Of a DNA stretch of 64,000 bases, positions 43,424-50,863 are shown in pieces. Every line of letters starts with the position of its first letter. Position 1 is the first letter of the stretch. The stretch comes from Jutongia huaianensis (GTDB taxonomy: Bacteria > Bacillota > Clostridia > Lachnospirales > Lachnospiraceae): contig NZ_JACRSX010000003.1 of NCBI RefSeq assembly GCF_014384985.1, positions 62,001 to 126,000 on the forward strand, read 5' to 3'. The notes under the pieces were generated by a model. It had not been told where the DNA came from. It saw only the letters and a list, made by a program, of their open reading frames with translations, and ran no database searches. The position numbers were made by a program, and so were the translations under genes.

Positions 43424-44488
43424 ATGGGAACATCCAATATACAAACATATCATCAAAGCACATCAAATCAAAATACAGTTAAACTGCGGGAGCTTTTGAA
43501 AACTATGCCGTCTTTTTGCCGGGATTATTTTCGTGGAATTGAACCAACGACCACTGCAAAGACCCGGATTGGTTACGGATATGATATTCGTACCTTTTTC
43601 CGATTTCTTTTGGCACAGAATCCTATGTTTCAGGATGCACAGATGACTGATATCCGGCTTCAGGATTTGGAACAGCTGCAGCCGGTTGATATTGAGGAAT
43701 ATCTGGAATATCTTAAGTATTATAAGTATGAGGATCAGGTGTTTACGAATGATGAACGAGGTATTAAGCGAAAGTTTTCTTCTCTGAGAAGCTTTTTTCT
43801 ATATTATCAAAAAAGAGATCTTATCAAGAATAATCCTACGGTTGTTGTAGATATGCCAAAGCTTCACGATAGGGAAATCATCAGACTGGATTCAGAGGAA
43901 GTCAGTGAGCTTCTGGATCTCGTTGAACGAGGTGGTGACAATTTATCCGGTATGAAAAAGGTTTATTATGAGAAAAATAAATTGCGTAATATTGCGATAT
44001 TTACGTTGTTTTTAGGAACAGGTATCCGTGTTTCGGAATGTGTTGGCCTGGATGTTGAGGATGTGGATTTCCGGAATAACCGTATCCGTATCATTCGAAA
44101 AGGCGGTAAGGAGGAATATGTATATTTTGGAGCAGAGGTTGCAGAAGCTCTGAAGAATTATATTAAAGAGGAACGTGTCCATGTAAAAGCAAAAGAAGGG
44201 CATGAACATGCCCTCTTCTATTCCATTCAAAAACGCCGAATCAGTGTCCAGGGAGTAGAAAATCTTGTAAATGAGTATACGTCCCAGATTACGACGTTTA
44301 AGCATATTACACCTCATAAGCTTCGCAGCACCTATGGCACGGCTTTATATCAACAGACAGGTGATATTTATCTTGTAGCAGAGGTTCTGGGCCATAATGA
44401 CGTAAATACCACCCGAAAGCATTATGCGGCAATGGATGATGCGCAAAAAAGAAGTGCGGCGGATGCGGTTACACTTCGCAAAAAATAA
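43424..44488 (+). CDS. Tyrosine recombinase, XerC/XerD-like
   Basis: 354 residues. Catalytic residues are complete: Arg202 (GTGIRVSE), Lys226 in RKGGKE, His298 and Arg301 (HKLRSTY), His324 (LGHNDV) and Tyr334. The N-terminal SAM-like domain is about 40-140. It is similar in layout to chromosome-dimer-resolving Xer proteins, but an integrase of a lost element is possible. No phage or conjugation genes, and no clear att repeats, are near. Start at ATG 43424 has only a weak AAGGAG site. Confidence 0.9.
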   Translation: MGTSNIQTYHQSTSNQNTVKLRELLKTMPSFCRDYFRGIEPTTTAKTRIGYGYDIRTFFRFLLAQNPMFQDAQMTDIRLQDLEQLQPVDIEEYLEYLKYYKYEDQVFTNDERGIKRKFSSLRSFFLYYQKRDLIKNNPTVVVDMPKLHDREIIRLDSEEVSELLDLVERGGDNLSGMKKVYYEKNKLRNIAIFTLFLGTGIRVSECVGLDVEDVDFRNNRIRIIRKGGKEEYVYFGAEVAEALKNYIKEERVHVKAKEGHEHALFYSIQKRRISVQGVENLVNEYTSQITTFKHITPHKLRSTYGTALYQQTGDIYLVAEVLGHNDVNTTRKHYAAMDDAQKRSAADAVTLRKK

Positions 44489-44517
44489 TGAATGTTATCC
44501 GATCAGAATGGTAAAGA

Positions 44518-45927
44518 TCATCGACCGGTTGGATATGATTTAAATACATTGGAAATGCAGTCGTAGATGTTTTTGGCTGCATTTTTCTGGTAACCGGAAG
44601 ATGTAATCTTGTTGTGATCCCTGTTACCGGAGATAAAGCCAAGCTCTATCAGAATGGCAGGAACGGTATTGTGGCGCAATACATAAAACTCTGCTTTTTT
44701 TACACCACGGCTTGGGATACTGAGATTCTCTTCTAACTGGTCATGCATGCGGCGTGCCAATGTCTGACTTTTCAGCCCCATGGAAGATACGCCGTTGTTG
44801 CTGCGGGCATAATAAACCTCCATTCCGTTTGCTCTTGTATTTGGCGCACTGTTCATATGGAGGCTTACAAAGAGATCGGCCTGAACCTCAGAGGCAAAAC
44901 GCGCTCTGGCAGATAAGGATATAAATTTATCGTTGTAACGGGACCAGTATGCCTTGACATTTGAGGCAGAACTATTGAAATATTCTTTTGCCAGAGTATA
45001 TATTATTTTGAAGTTGATATTTTTTTCTTTGGCTCCACGGCTTCTGGCACCAAAATCTTTCCCGCCATGTCCGGCATCCAATACAACAATATTTTTGTAT
45101 ATCTTACGGGGATCATTGACATTTACAAAAAGATAATCGCCCTGCTGTTCATATTTGTAACCCTGCAGTCTTGATGTTTTTACAGTGATCAGGGTGTGAT
45201 TTCCGGACTGTGAAACTTTCAAAGAGGTAATTGCATTATTTCTTTGAAGAATCGGATACTGATCATAAAAGCTCTTCCACTTTCCTGGGATTTTCAAGAC
45301 AAATTTGTGATCGTAATAATAATCGATATCTGTAATCTGATTTCCTGTTACTCCTTCCGGAAGATGGATGCGTATGGAGTAGGATGCTTTTGAAAAGGTA
45401 AAGGAAACGCCCTGTTCGTCATATGTTGTAGAAACTATACAGGTTGACTGATATTTGATGGTTACAGTGACAGTGCTCTCTGTTTTAGATATCGATATAT
45501 TCTTTACAAAGGAATTCGTGACTGCCTTTTTTAATTCTCCTACGGCATTGTATGTGTTTGGAAATACGCAGGTCAATACACCTTTTTCTTCCTCAATTGA
45601 TGTTTTGATCTGCTCAGAATCCATACTACGGTCTGTAAGGAGAGAAAGCTCCTGATCGCCACCGGCTGTGTTCTCTTCCAGATATACAGTGCTGAGGGCG
45701 GCTGAATAAACAGAATGGTCATAATCATCCGGAATCACGTCGATATCTAAAAAGACGCCATCGGTGTCATCGGTATCATAGTCGATATCTTCCAGTTCGT
45801 CGGTTTCCACCTCTACATCTCCGGTAGCTGTGGTTTCCTCGGCAGATGCGATATATGGCTGAAATGAAAGAATGCTGATCATCAATATGGTTAATAATAA
45901 TCGAATTAAACTACTGTAGTATTTCAA
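44518..45927 (-). CDS. N-acetylmuramoyl-L-alanine amidase (Amidase_3)
   Basis: 469 residues, secreted zinc amidase cutting the glycan-peptide bond. N-terminal membrane/signal segment (SLIRLLLTILMISILSF), an acidic linker (many D, E, T), an AMIN-like beta domain (about 130-270) and the catalytic domain with zinc ligands in LDAGHGGKD, SLHMNSAPN and the catalytic Glu in ILIELGFISG. TTG start with CGAGGGATAAATA upstream. The terminal RNA hairpin is unclear; the convergent recombinase ends 29 bp away. Confidence 0.93.
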   Translation of the reverse strand: MKYYSSLIRLLLTILMISILSFQPYIASAEETTATGDVEVETDELEDIDYDTDDTDGVFLDIDVIPDDYDHSVYSAALSTVYLEENTAGGDQELSLLTDRSMDSEQIKTSIEEEKGVLTCVFPNTYNAVGELKKAVTNSFVKNISISKTESTVTVTIKYQSTCIVSTTYDEQGVSFTFSKASYSIRIHLPEGVTGNQITDIDYYYDHKFVLKIPGKWKSFYDQYPILQRNNAITSLKVSQSGNHTLITVKTSRLQGYKYEQQGDYLFVNVNDPRKIYKNIVVLDAGHGGKDFGARSRGAKEKNINFKIIYTLAKEYFNSSASNVKAYWSRYNDKFISLSARARFASEVQADLFVSLHMNSAPNTRANGMEVYYARSNNGVSSMGLKSQTLARRMHDQLEENLSIPSRGVKKAEFYVLRHNTVPAILIELGFISGNRDHNKITSSGYQKNAAKNIYDCISNVFKSYPTGR

Positions 45928-45961
45928 TATTTATCCCTCGTTTCTTTTTTCTTCTCACATC

Positions 45962-45989
45962 ATAATATACTACAAAATAAATGTTGCAA
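45962..45989 (-). promoter_or_regulatory. Promoter of the amidase gene
   Basis: Minus-strand TTGCAA, 16-bp spacer, TATTAT; an overlapping TTGAAT-N17-TAGTAT is an alternative. About 35 bp before the start codon. Confidence 0.55.
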
Positions 45990-46038
45990 ATTCAAGGCAA
46001 AAGTGAGATATTCCAGAAAAATGATCCGGAGAAAATAA

Positions 46039-46077
46039 AATCCGCCGGATATGGAATGTTCCATAATCTGGCGGATT
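46039..46077 (-). terminator. Terminator of the YneA-like gene
   Basis: Long hairpin: outer arms AATCCGCC and GGCGGATT, inner arms continuing nearly perfectly with one bulge for about 18 bp in total. On the minus strand a TTTTATTTT tail follows. It lies about 155 bp after the YneA-like stop. Confidence 0.7.
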
Positions 46078-46231
46078 AAATATGTTTCAGCGAGAATTCA
46101 TATGCAGAAAGGGGGATAATTGTGTATAAGGTTTTACTCAAAACAGATGAAATAAATTCTATCTTATAATGAAAAGAATGTAATGGTTTCGTCTGCCATT
46201 CATTGAGAATGTTGCAGGAAAACCGGGGGGA

Positions 46232-46573
46232 TTACAGACTCTTTTCTAAATCCGGAAGCTCCGCATCGGATGCCCAGACAGGCAGAATCAATGGACGGCC
46301 GGCGTAAATGGTGTCGGTAGTGATGGAATTACATTTCTTAATTTCTGCAATATAATCCTTCATGGAGCCACATTCCTCTGTATAGTAACGCTTTGCAATA
46401 GACCAGATACTATCATTCTCCTCTACCATAACAGATACGATACGTTTCTCACGGATATTGGCAGCCTGTGTCCTCGCTGGTGATGCTGAGATTCTGCTGA
46501 TGCCACTCATAACGAGCAGTCCCATCAGGAAAGCAATGATCACGCATGGTACGATAAATTTGTAATTTTTCAT
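46232..46573 (-). CDS. yneA: YneA-like LysM cell-division suppressor (SOS-controlled)
   Basis: 113 residues: short basic N-terminus, one membrane helix (FIVPCVIIAFLMGLLVMSGI) and a LysM domain (VMVEENDSIWSIAKRYYTEE, then AGRPLILPVW). This is the layout of YneA, which halts division during the SOS response in Bacillus. The ATG at 46573 is well spaced after GGAGGT; 46576 and 46588 are alternatives. Three LexA-box-like sites cover its promoter and lexA is immediately upstream, supporting the assignment. Sequence identity with YneA cannot be judged here. Confidence 0.78.
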   Translation of the reverse strand: MKNYKFIVPCVIIAFLMGLLVMSGISRISASPARTQAANIREKRIVSVMVEENDSIWSIAKRYYTEECGSMKDYIAEIKKCNSITTDTIYAGRPLILPVWASDAELPDLEKSL

Positions 46574-46624
46574 CATAATGACCTCCATTCGATAAAATCC
46601 TATGTAATGTTAAAAAACAAATAC

Positions 46625-46636
46625 AAACATCTGTTC
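46625..46636. promoter_or_regulatory. LexA box-like site 1 (downstream of yneA -10)
   Basis: AAACATCTGTTC, reverse of GAAC-N4-GTTT; one base from the Firmicutes SOS core GAAC-N4-GTTC. Lies just after the predicted transcription start. With site 2 it forms a perfect 14-bp inverted repeat (46623-46636 and 46658-46671). Confidence 0.75.
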
Positions 46637-46645
46637 TGTGATATT

Positions 46646-46674
46646 AATATAGCACACGAACAGATGTTTGTCAA
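46646..46674 (-). promoter_or_regulatory. Promoter of yneA-like gene
   Basis: Minus-strand consensus TTGACA, 17-bp spacer, TATATT. LexA-like site 2 lies in the spacer, so a bound repressor would exclude RNA polymerase. Confidence 0.85.
46658..46669. promoter_or_regulatory. LexA box-like site 2 (in the yneA promoter spacer)
   Basis: GAACAGATGTTT, within one base of GAAC-N4-GTTC, located between -35 and -10. Confidence 0.8.
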
Positions 46675-46683
46675 TAGAAAATC

Positions 46684-46695
46684 GAACAAAAGTTC
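46684..46695. promoter_or_regulatory. LexA box-like site 3 (perfect)
   Basis: CGAACAAAAGTTCT contains a perfect GAAC-N4-GTTC. It lies about 10 bp upstream of the -35 element of the yneA-like promoter. Confidence 0.85.
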
Positions 46696-46717
46696 TAATA
46701 AGTTTATTATATACAAA

Positions 46718-46755
46718 AAAGCCTGATCACGGTATATCAAACGTGATCAGGCTTT
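46718..46755 (-). terminator. Terminator of lexA
   Basis: Perfect 14-bp stem (AAAGCCTGATCACG, 46718-46731; CGTGATCAGGCTTT, 46742-46755) with a 10-nt loop; on the minus strand the tail continues as a run of T. It lies 11 bp after the lexA stop. Confidence 0.9.
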
Positions 46756-46766
46756 GATCGATCTCT

Positions 46767-47381
46767 CTAATATCTGCGGTATAAACCGGCAACGGTTCCA
46801 AGAATCTCTACTTCATTGACAATGATCGGTTCCATCGTATCGTTTTCCGGCTGTAAACGGAAATGACCTTTCTCTTTGTAAAAAGTCTTTACTGTAGCGG
46901 AATCGTCAACCAGTGCGACCACCAGATCTCCATTGCGGGCTGTGTTCTGCTTATGTACAATGATATGATCTCCGTCATAAATACCAACATTGATCATACT
47001 CTCTCCTTTGACCTTCAGCATAAAAGCCTCTCCAGATGGCATATCATCTGCCAGAAGCGGAAAATATCCCTCGATGTTCTGCTCTGCGAAGATTGGTTCT
47101 CCGGCAGCAACATTTCCGATCAGGGGAACATTTACGATCTCCCGGCGCACAAGATTAAAATCATCATCTACGATCTCGATAGCGCGGGGTTTCGTGGGAT
47201 CCCGGCGGATATAGCCGTTTTTCTCAAGAGTCTCCAGGTGAGAATGAACGGAGGAGGTTGATTTCAGATGAACAGCCTCACAGATTTCACGGACAGCCGG
47301 TGGGTATCCGCGATTTAATATTTCTGATTTGATATATTCCAATATTTCTAATTGTTTCGGTGATATTCTTCCTTTTTCCAC
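46767..47381 (-). CDS. lexA: SOS repressor LexA
   Basis: 204 residues. N-terminal winged helix (SPKQLEILEYIKSEI, CEAVHLKSTSSVHSHLETLE), cleavage bond Ala93-Gly94 in GNVAAGEPIF, nucleophile Ser128 in GESMINVGI and Lys165 in SATVKTF. It self-cleaves when RecA filaments form, releasing SOS genes. GTG start, AAAGGAGACCCCTGCT upstream. Its own promoter is flanked by two box-like sites, which implies autoregulation, and it neighbours the YneA-like gene downstream. Confidence 0.97.
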   Translation of the reverse strand: MEKGRISPKQLEILEYIKSEILNRGYPPAVREICEAVHLKSTSSVHSHLETLEKNGYIRRDPTKPRAIEIVDDDFNLVRREIVNVPLIGNVAAGEPIFAEQNIEGYFPLLADDMPSGEAFMLKVKGESMINVGIYDGDHIIVHKQNTARNGDLVVALVDDSATVKTFYKEKGHFRLQPENDTMEPIIVNEVEILGTVAGLYRRY

Positions 47382-47422
47382 AGCAGGGGTCTCCTTTTCT
47401 AGTATTCAAGATAAAAAGATGC

Positions 47423-47434
47423 AAACACAAGTTC
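47423..47434. promoter_or_regulatory. LexA box-like site in lexA leader
   Basis: AAACACAAGTTC, reverse of GAAC-N4-GTTT, overlapping the expected lexA transcription start. Confidence 0.65.
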
Positions 47435-47442
47435 TTTTTATT

Positions 47443-47471
47443 AGGATATCACAAGTAAGTTTTTTTGTCAA
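47443..47471 (-). promoter_or_regulatory. Promoter of lexA
   Basis: Minus-strand TTGACA, 17-bp spacer, TATCCT, 62 bp before the GTG. It starts inside the short gap after rsfS, so lexA can be expressed independently of the yhbY operon. Confidence 0.8.
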
Positions 47472-47481
47472 ACAAATGTTC
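47470..47481. promoter_or_regulatory. LexA box-like site overlapping the lexA -35
   Basis: AAACAAATGTTC, reverse of GAAC-N4-GTTT; shares two bases with the -35 element and abuts the rsfS stop codon. Confidence 0.65.
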
Positions 47482-47835
47482 TTAGCGCAGTTCCCGAATA
47501 TCGATCTGTTTTCCGTCGGACCAGATATGCTCCAGATCATAGAACAGGCGGTCATCCCGGTTGAACAGGTGAACCACCAGATCGCCGTAATCCATCAGGA
47601 TCCAGCTGCTGTCCCGGTTCCCCTCGATCCGTTTCACATCAAAGCCGGCTTCATGCATTTTTTCCTGCACATTATTGATCATTGCCTGCAGCTGCGGTTT
47701 GCTTCCTCCTCCTGCGATGATAAAATAATCCGCCAGAATGGAGATCTCGCCGATTCCAATAACTTTAATCTCCTCGGCTTTTTTTTCATCTAATGCTTCA
47801 TAAGCGGTTAATGCCATTTTCTTTGACTGTTCCAT
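47482..47835 (-). CDS. rsfS: Ribosomal silencing factor RsfS
   Basis: 117 residues. Binds ribosomal protein L14 and blocks subunit joining when nutrients are short. KKAEEIKVIGIGEISILADYF and the conserved DSSWILMDYGDLVVHLF are present. ATG follows AAAGGAAAATTC. Last gene of the yhbY-nadD-yqeK-rsfS operon, the usual Firmicutes order. Confidence 0.95.
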   Translation of the reverse strand: MEQSKKMALTAYEALDEKKAEEIKVIGIGEISILADYFIIAGGGSKPQLQAMINNVQEKMHEAGFDVKRIEGNRDSSWILMDYGDLVVHLFNRDDRLFYDLEHIWSDGKQIDIRELR

Positions 47836-47859
47836 AGAATTTTCCTTTCTGTGCTGTAA

Positions 47860-48471
47860 TTATGAGTCTCCGCGCTTTTTTTCGTGCAGTCGTTTATAGT
47901 AATCATATGCTTCCAGTGTGTGATGCTCGATCTGATCGGTTTTTTCTTTATCGCCTTTTCCGAGGTACTCTACGGTATCCCGTAGGATCATATAGACGGC
48001 TTCCTCCAGATCAATAAAGGCCATTTTACGGATGACCGGCAGATGCTCCAGCATTTTGCGGTTTGGCTCAATATAATCCGCGGTAAATACGATTGCTTCC
48101 AACAGGCTCATACCGGGACGTCCCGTAGTATGATAACGTATGGCACTGCAGACGGCGTCCTCTTCCACTCCGTATTTTTGGGCAGCATAGCAGGCTCCAA
48201 GCTTTGCGTGAAGCAGATAAGGCTGCTTTTTTTCTGTTTTATTGCATGGAATATCGTATTTATCACACTGGCGCAGCATTTCCTTATCGTCAAGGCATTT
48301 GGCACAGTCATGCAGTAAACCGGCCAGAGCCGCCTGCTGCAGATCAGCACCATATCGCATGGCCATGGAAATTGAGGTGTGCATTACGCCAATAGTATGG
48401 CAGTATCTTTTAGAAGTTATATTTTTTTGGAGCTTTTTCTGAATCTGCTCTAGTTGCTCATTATCCAGCAT
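47860..48471 (-). CDS. yqeK: HD-domain hydrolase YqeK
   Basis: 203 residues. The family hydrolyses diadenosine tetraphosphate symmetrically. HTIGVMHTSISMAMRYGAD, LLHDCAKCLDD (HD pair) and the later HAKLGACYA and RYHTTGRPGMSLLE with metal-binding His and Asp residues. ATG 48471; starts 4 bp after the nadD stop. Context with NAD synthesis is conserved. Confidence 0.93.
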   Translation of the reverse strand: MLDNEQLEQIQKKLQKNITSKRYCHTIGVMHTSISMAMRYGADLQQAALAGLLHDCAKCLDDKEMLRQCDKYDIPCNKTEKKQPYLLHAKLGACYAAQKYGVEEDAVCSAIRYHTTGRPGMSLLEAIVFTADYIEPNRKMLEHLPVIRKMAFIDLEEAVYMILRDTVEYLGKGDKEKTDQIEHHTLEAYDYYKRLHEKKRGDS

Positions 48472-48475
48472 GTGC

Positions 48476-49090
48476 TTACACTTCCTTTGTAGTATATAAA
48501 TTTTCTTTGAAAATATACTTCTCCACGTCGGGAGGAATCATCTGGCTCACCGATAGACCGGACAAGATCCGGCTGCGAATCAGACTGGAGCTGATGGGCA
48601 TATCCGGCATAGAAAGAATCCGGATATCAGCCTGATAATTGCTGGTCAGGTAAGCCGCTCTTTCATACATCTGCTGCATGGTTTCTCCGTTTCGGGAAAA
48701 TGCCAGGATCGTTGTCATTTTCATGATCATTTCCGGGTGATACCAGGTTTCCAGTTCAAACAGGGAATCTCCGCCCATCAGAAAATAAAACCGGTGATCA
48801 GGATATGTTTTTTGCAGCCGTTTCAGAGTTTGGGCCGTGTAGGTTGTTCCCTCATGGCGCAGCTCAAAATCTGAAAATGCAAAATATGGTGTGTCTTTGA
48901 TCGCCTGTTTGATCATATTACTGCGGTGCTCCTCAGAAATAATTTCGGAGGAGTTTTTATGAGGGGGATTTTTGGATGGCATAAACCAGATCCGGTCAAG
49001 TCCTGCCTGCTCATATGCAGCCATAGCCATGGTCAGATGAGCATTATGAATGGGATTAAAGGTGCCTCCCATAATACCGATCTGACTCAT
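48476..49090 (-). CDS. nadD: Nicotinate-nucleotide adenylyltransferase
   Basis: Forms deamido-NAD from nicotinate mononucleotide and ATP. 204 residues. GGTFNPIHNAHL at the start with the HxGH-like His pair, FMPSKNPPHK, FLMGGDSLFELETWYHPE and ISSSLIRSRI. Its ATG overlaps the yhbY stop (ATGA). Confidence 0.97.
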   Translation of the reverse strand: MSQIGIMGGTFNPIHNAHLTMAMAAYEQAGLDRIWFMPSKNPPHKNSSEIISEEHRSNMIKQAIKDTPYFAFSDFELRHEGTTYTAQTLKRLQKTYPDHRFYFLMGGDSLFELETWYHPEMIMKMTTILAFSRNGETMQQMYERAAYLTSNYQADIRILSMPDMPISSSLIRSRILSGLSVSQMIPPDVEKYIFKENLYTTKEV

Positions 49091-49386
49091 TTTTTGGCAG
49101 CATCCCTTCTTTTCTTTTCCTTTTCGGGATTTAATTTATATAAGACAATTTTCTTGCCAATGACCTGAACTACCTGGGAGCCGGTACGCTCTGCCAGAAT
49201 CCGTGCAAGCTCTTTTGGATCATCTGTACAGTTTTTTAATACGGATATTTTGATCAGCTCTCTGGCGTGGAGTGCATCACGGATCGCCTGGGTCATCTGG
49301 GGTGTCAGACTTGCCTTGCCAATCTGGAAGATGCTGTCCATTGTCATTGCCTGGGATTTTAACTCTGCCCGTTCTTTACTTGTCAT
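49087..49386 (-). CDS. yhbY: YhbY/CRM-domain RNA-binding protein
   Basis: 99 residues, likely involved in 50S assembly. TSKERAELKSQAM at the start, FQIGKASLTPQMTQAIRDAL with the family GxxG-type loop region, and ELIKISVLKNC. I chose ATG 49386; ATG 49398 is in frame but too close to the AAAGG site. First gene of the operon after a good promoter. Confidence 0.9.
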   Translation of the reverse strand: MTSKERAELKSQAMTMDSIFQIGKASLTPQMTQAIRDALHARELIKISVLKNCTDDPKELARILAERTGSQVVQVIGKKIVLYKLNPEKEKKRRDAAKK

Positions 49387-49423
49387 ATTTATTACCATGC
49401 CTTTCTTTGGGTTTTTCATACCT

Positions 49424-49452
49424 ATTATAAACGAAGATGTGGCGGTTGCCAA
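49424..49452 (-). promoter_or_regulatory. Promoter of the yhbY-nadD-yqeK-rsfS operon
   Basis: Minus-strand TTGGCA, 17-bp spacer, TATAAT, 38 bp before the start codon of yhbY. Confidence 0.8.
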
Positions 49453-49521
49453 ACACTTTTTGGAATAATCCTGCATTTTGTACAATATATTATGGTAATT
49501 GAAGGAGATATGAGGTTTCCT

Positions 49522-50739
49522 ATGAAGTATCAAAAAGCGTTTGCCCTGTTTTTAGCAGTGCTGCTGTTTGCCGGCAGCCTGGGAGATCCAATACATAATG
49601 TGACGGTTTATGCACAGGAGGAAAAGAAGGCCGAAGAAAATAATACGATGGATATTACTGCGCAGTCCGCAGTTTTGATCGAAAACAGCAGCGGGCGTAT
49701 CTTATATGAGAAGGAAAAAGACAAAGAACTGATTCCTGCCAGTATTACAAAGATCATGACTCTGCTGCTGATCTTTGATGCGCTGGAAAAGGGACAGATC
49801 CATCTGGAGGATGCTGTTTCTGTCAGCGAATATGCAGCGTCCATGGGAGGCTCACAGGTGTTTCTGGAACCGGGGGAGACGCAGACGGTGGATACCATGA
49901 TCAAATGTATCAGTGTGGCAAGTGCCAATGATGCGGCTGTTGCCATGGCGGAATATGTTGCAGGCTCCGAGCAGGCCTTTGTGGACCAGATGAACCATAA
50001 GGCAAAGGAACTGGGGATGAAGCATACGCATTTTATGAATTGCAATGGTCTGGATGATTCCATTGAAAGTGGTCATTACAGCAGTGCGTATGATGTGGCG
50101 TTGATGTCACGGGCATTGATCTCCGGCTATCCGCAGATCAGCCACTACTCTACCATCTGGATGGATGAGATCACCCATTCAACCAAAAAGGGGGACACAC
50201 AGTTTGGACTGACCAATACCAATAAGCTGATCCGGACATATCAGGGAATCACGGGATTAAAAACCGGTTCCACATCAAAGGCAAAATACTGCCTTTCAGC
50301 GACAGCATCCCGTGCGGCTGTGAGCCTTACAGCAGTCGTGATGGCGGCTCCGGATCCCAAGATCCGTTTTAGTCAGGCTGCATCTCTGCTGGATTACGGT
50401 TTTGCGAACTGTACCGGTTTTGAGGATCAGACTACGGCTTTGAAGCTGCCTGCGATTCCGGTCAAAAATGGTGTATCAGAAACGGTAATTCCGTATATAT
50501 CAAAGGATTTTTCTTACACCCTGTGCAAAGGGGAATCCGGAGATCAGATCGAACGTCGGATTGAGTATAAAAAGGATCTTACGGCACCGATCCGGAAGGG
50601 GGATATGATCGGCAGAATTGTTTATACAATGAATAACCAGACTCTGGAAGAAATCCCGGTCTATGCTGCCAGAAATGTGCCAAAGGCAACATATACCGAC
50701 TGCCTGGGAAAGCTTCTTAAACGATGGTTTGTTGCTTAA
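49522..50739 (+). CDS. dacF: D-alanyl-D-alanine carboxypeptidase, DacF-like
   Basis: Secreted low-molecular-weight PBP, 405 residues. Signal peptide KYQKAFALFLAVLLFAGS, active-site PASITKIM, SAN in SVASANDAAVAMAEY and KTG in GLKTGSTSKA, then a beta-rich C-terminal domain. It ends in LKRWFVA, without a long amphipathic anchor. ATG 49522 has GAGGT five bases upstream; earlier in-frame ATGs are too near their sites. The second of three such enzymes in the window. Confidence 0.92.
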   Translation: MKYQKAFALFLAVLLFAGSLGDPIHNVTVYAQEEKKAEENNTMDITAQSAVLIENSSGRILYEKEKDKELIPASITKIMTLLLIFDALEKGQIHLEDAVSVSEYAASMGGSQVFLEPGETQTVDTMIKCISVASANDAAVAMAEYVAGSEQAFVDQMNHKAKELGMKHTHFMNCNGLDDSIESGHYSSAYDVALMSRALISGYPQISHYSTIWMDEITHSTKKGDTQFGLTNTNKLIRTYQGITGLKTGSTSKAKYCLSATASRAAVSLTAVVMAAPDPKIRFSQAASLLDYGFANCTGFEDQTTALKLPAIPVKNGVSETVIPYISKDFSYTLCKGESGDQIERRIEYKKDLTAPIRKGDMIGRIVYTMNNQTLEEIPVYAARNVPKATYTDCLGKLLKRWFVA

Positions 50740-50787
50740 TATTACAAAGAATCAATCATTGATATATGGCATTTTCCGATACACTCA

Positions 50788-50828
50788 AAAAGGAAATCCA
50801 TGCAGAAAACTGCGTTGGATTTCCTTTT
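50788..50828. terminator. Bidirectional terminator between dacF and LCP gene
   Basis: Perfect 12-bp stem AAAAGGAAATCC (50788-50799) with GGATTTCCTTTT (50817-50828), and an inner TGCAG/CTGC pair. A-rich on the left and T-rich on the right, so it can end transcripts from both sides. Confidence 0.88.
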
Positions 50829-50863
50829 GATATTGTCTCATCTTTGTATATTCATGGTCTGTA

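Larger units (their letters stand above)
45928..46231. other. 304-bp intergenic region, amidase promoter plus terminator
   Basis: Between the amidase start and the end of the YneA-like gene. It holds the amidase promoter and one long hairpin (below). 46078-46231 has no assignable feature; a 15-codon frame with an AGGGGGA site occurs there but is too short to support. Confidence 0.5.

Noticed and set aside
43224..44517. A mobile element or prophage remnant around the tyrosine recombinase
   Set aside because: No flanking direct repeats, excisionase, replication or structural genes, and neighbours are core genes.
46116..46165. A 15-codon frame with an AGGGGGA site near the YneA-like gene's 3' side
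   Set aside because: Too short, no recognisable product and no promoter; likely chance.
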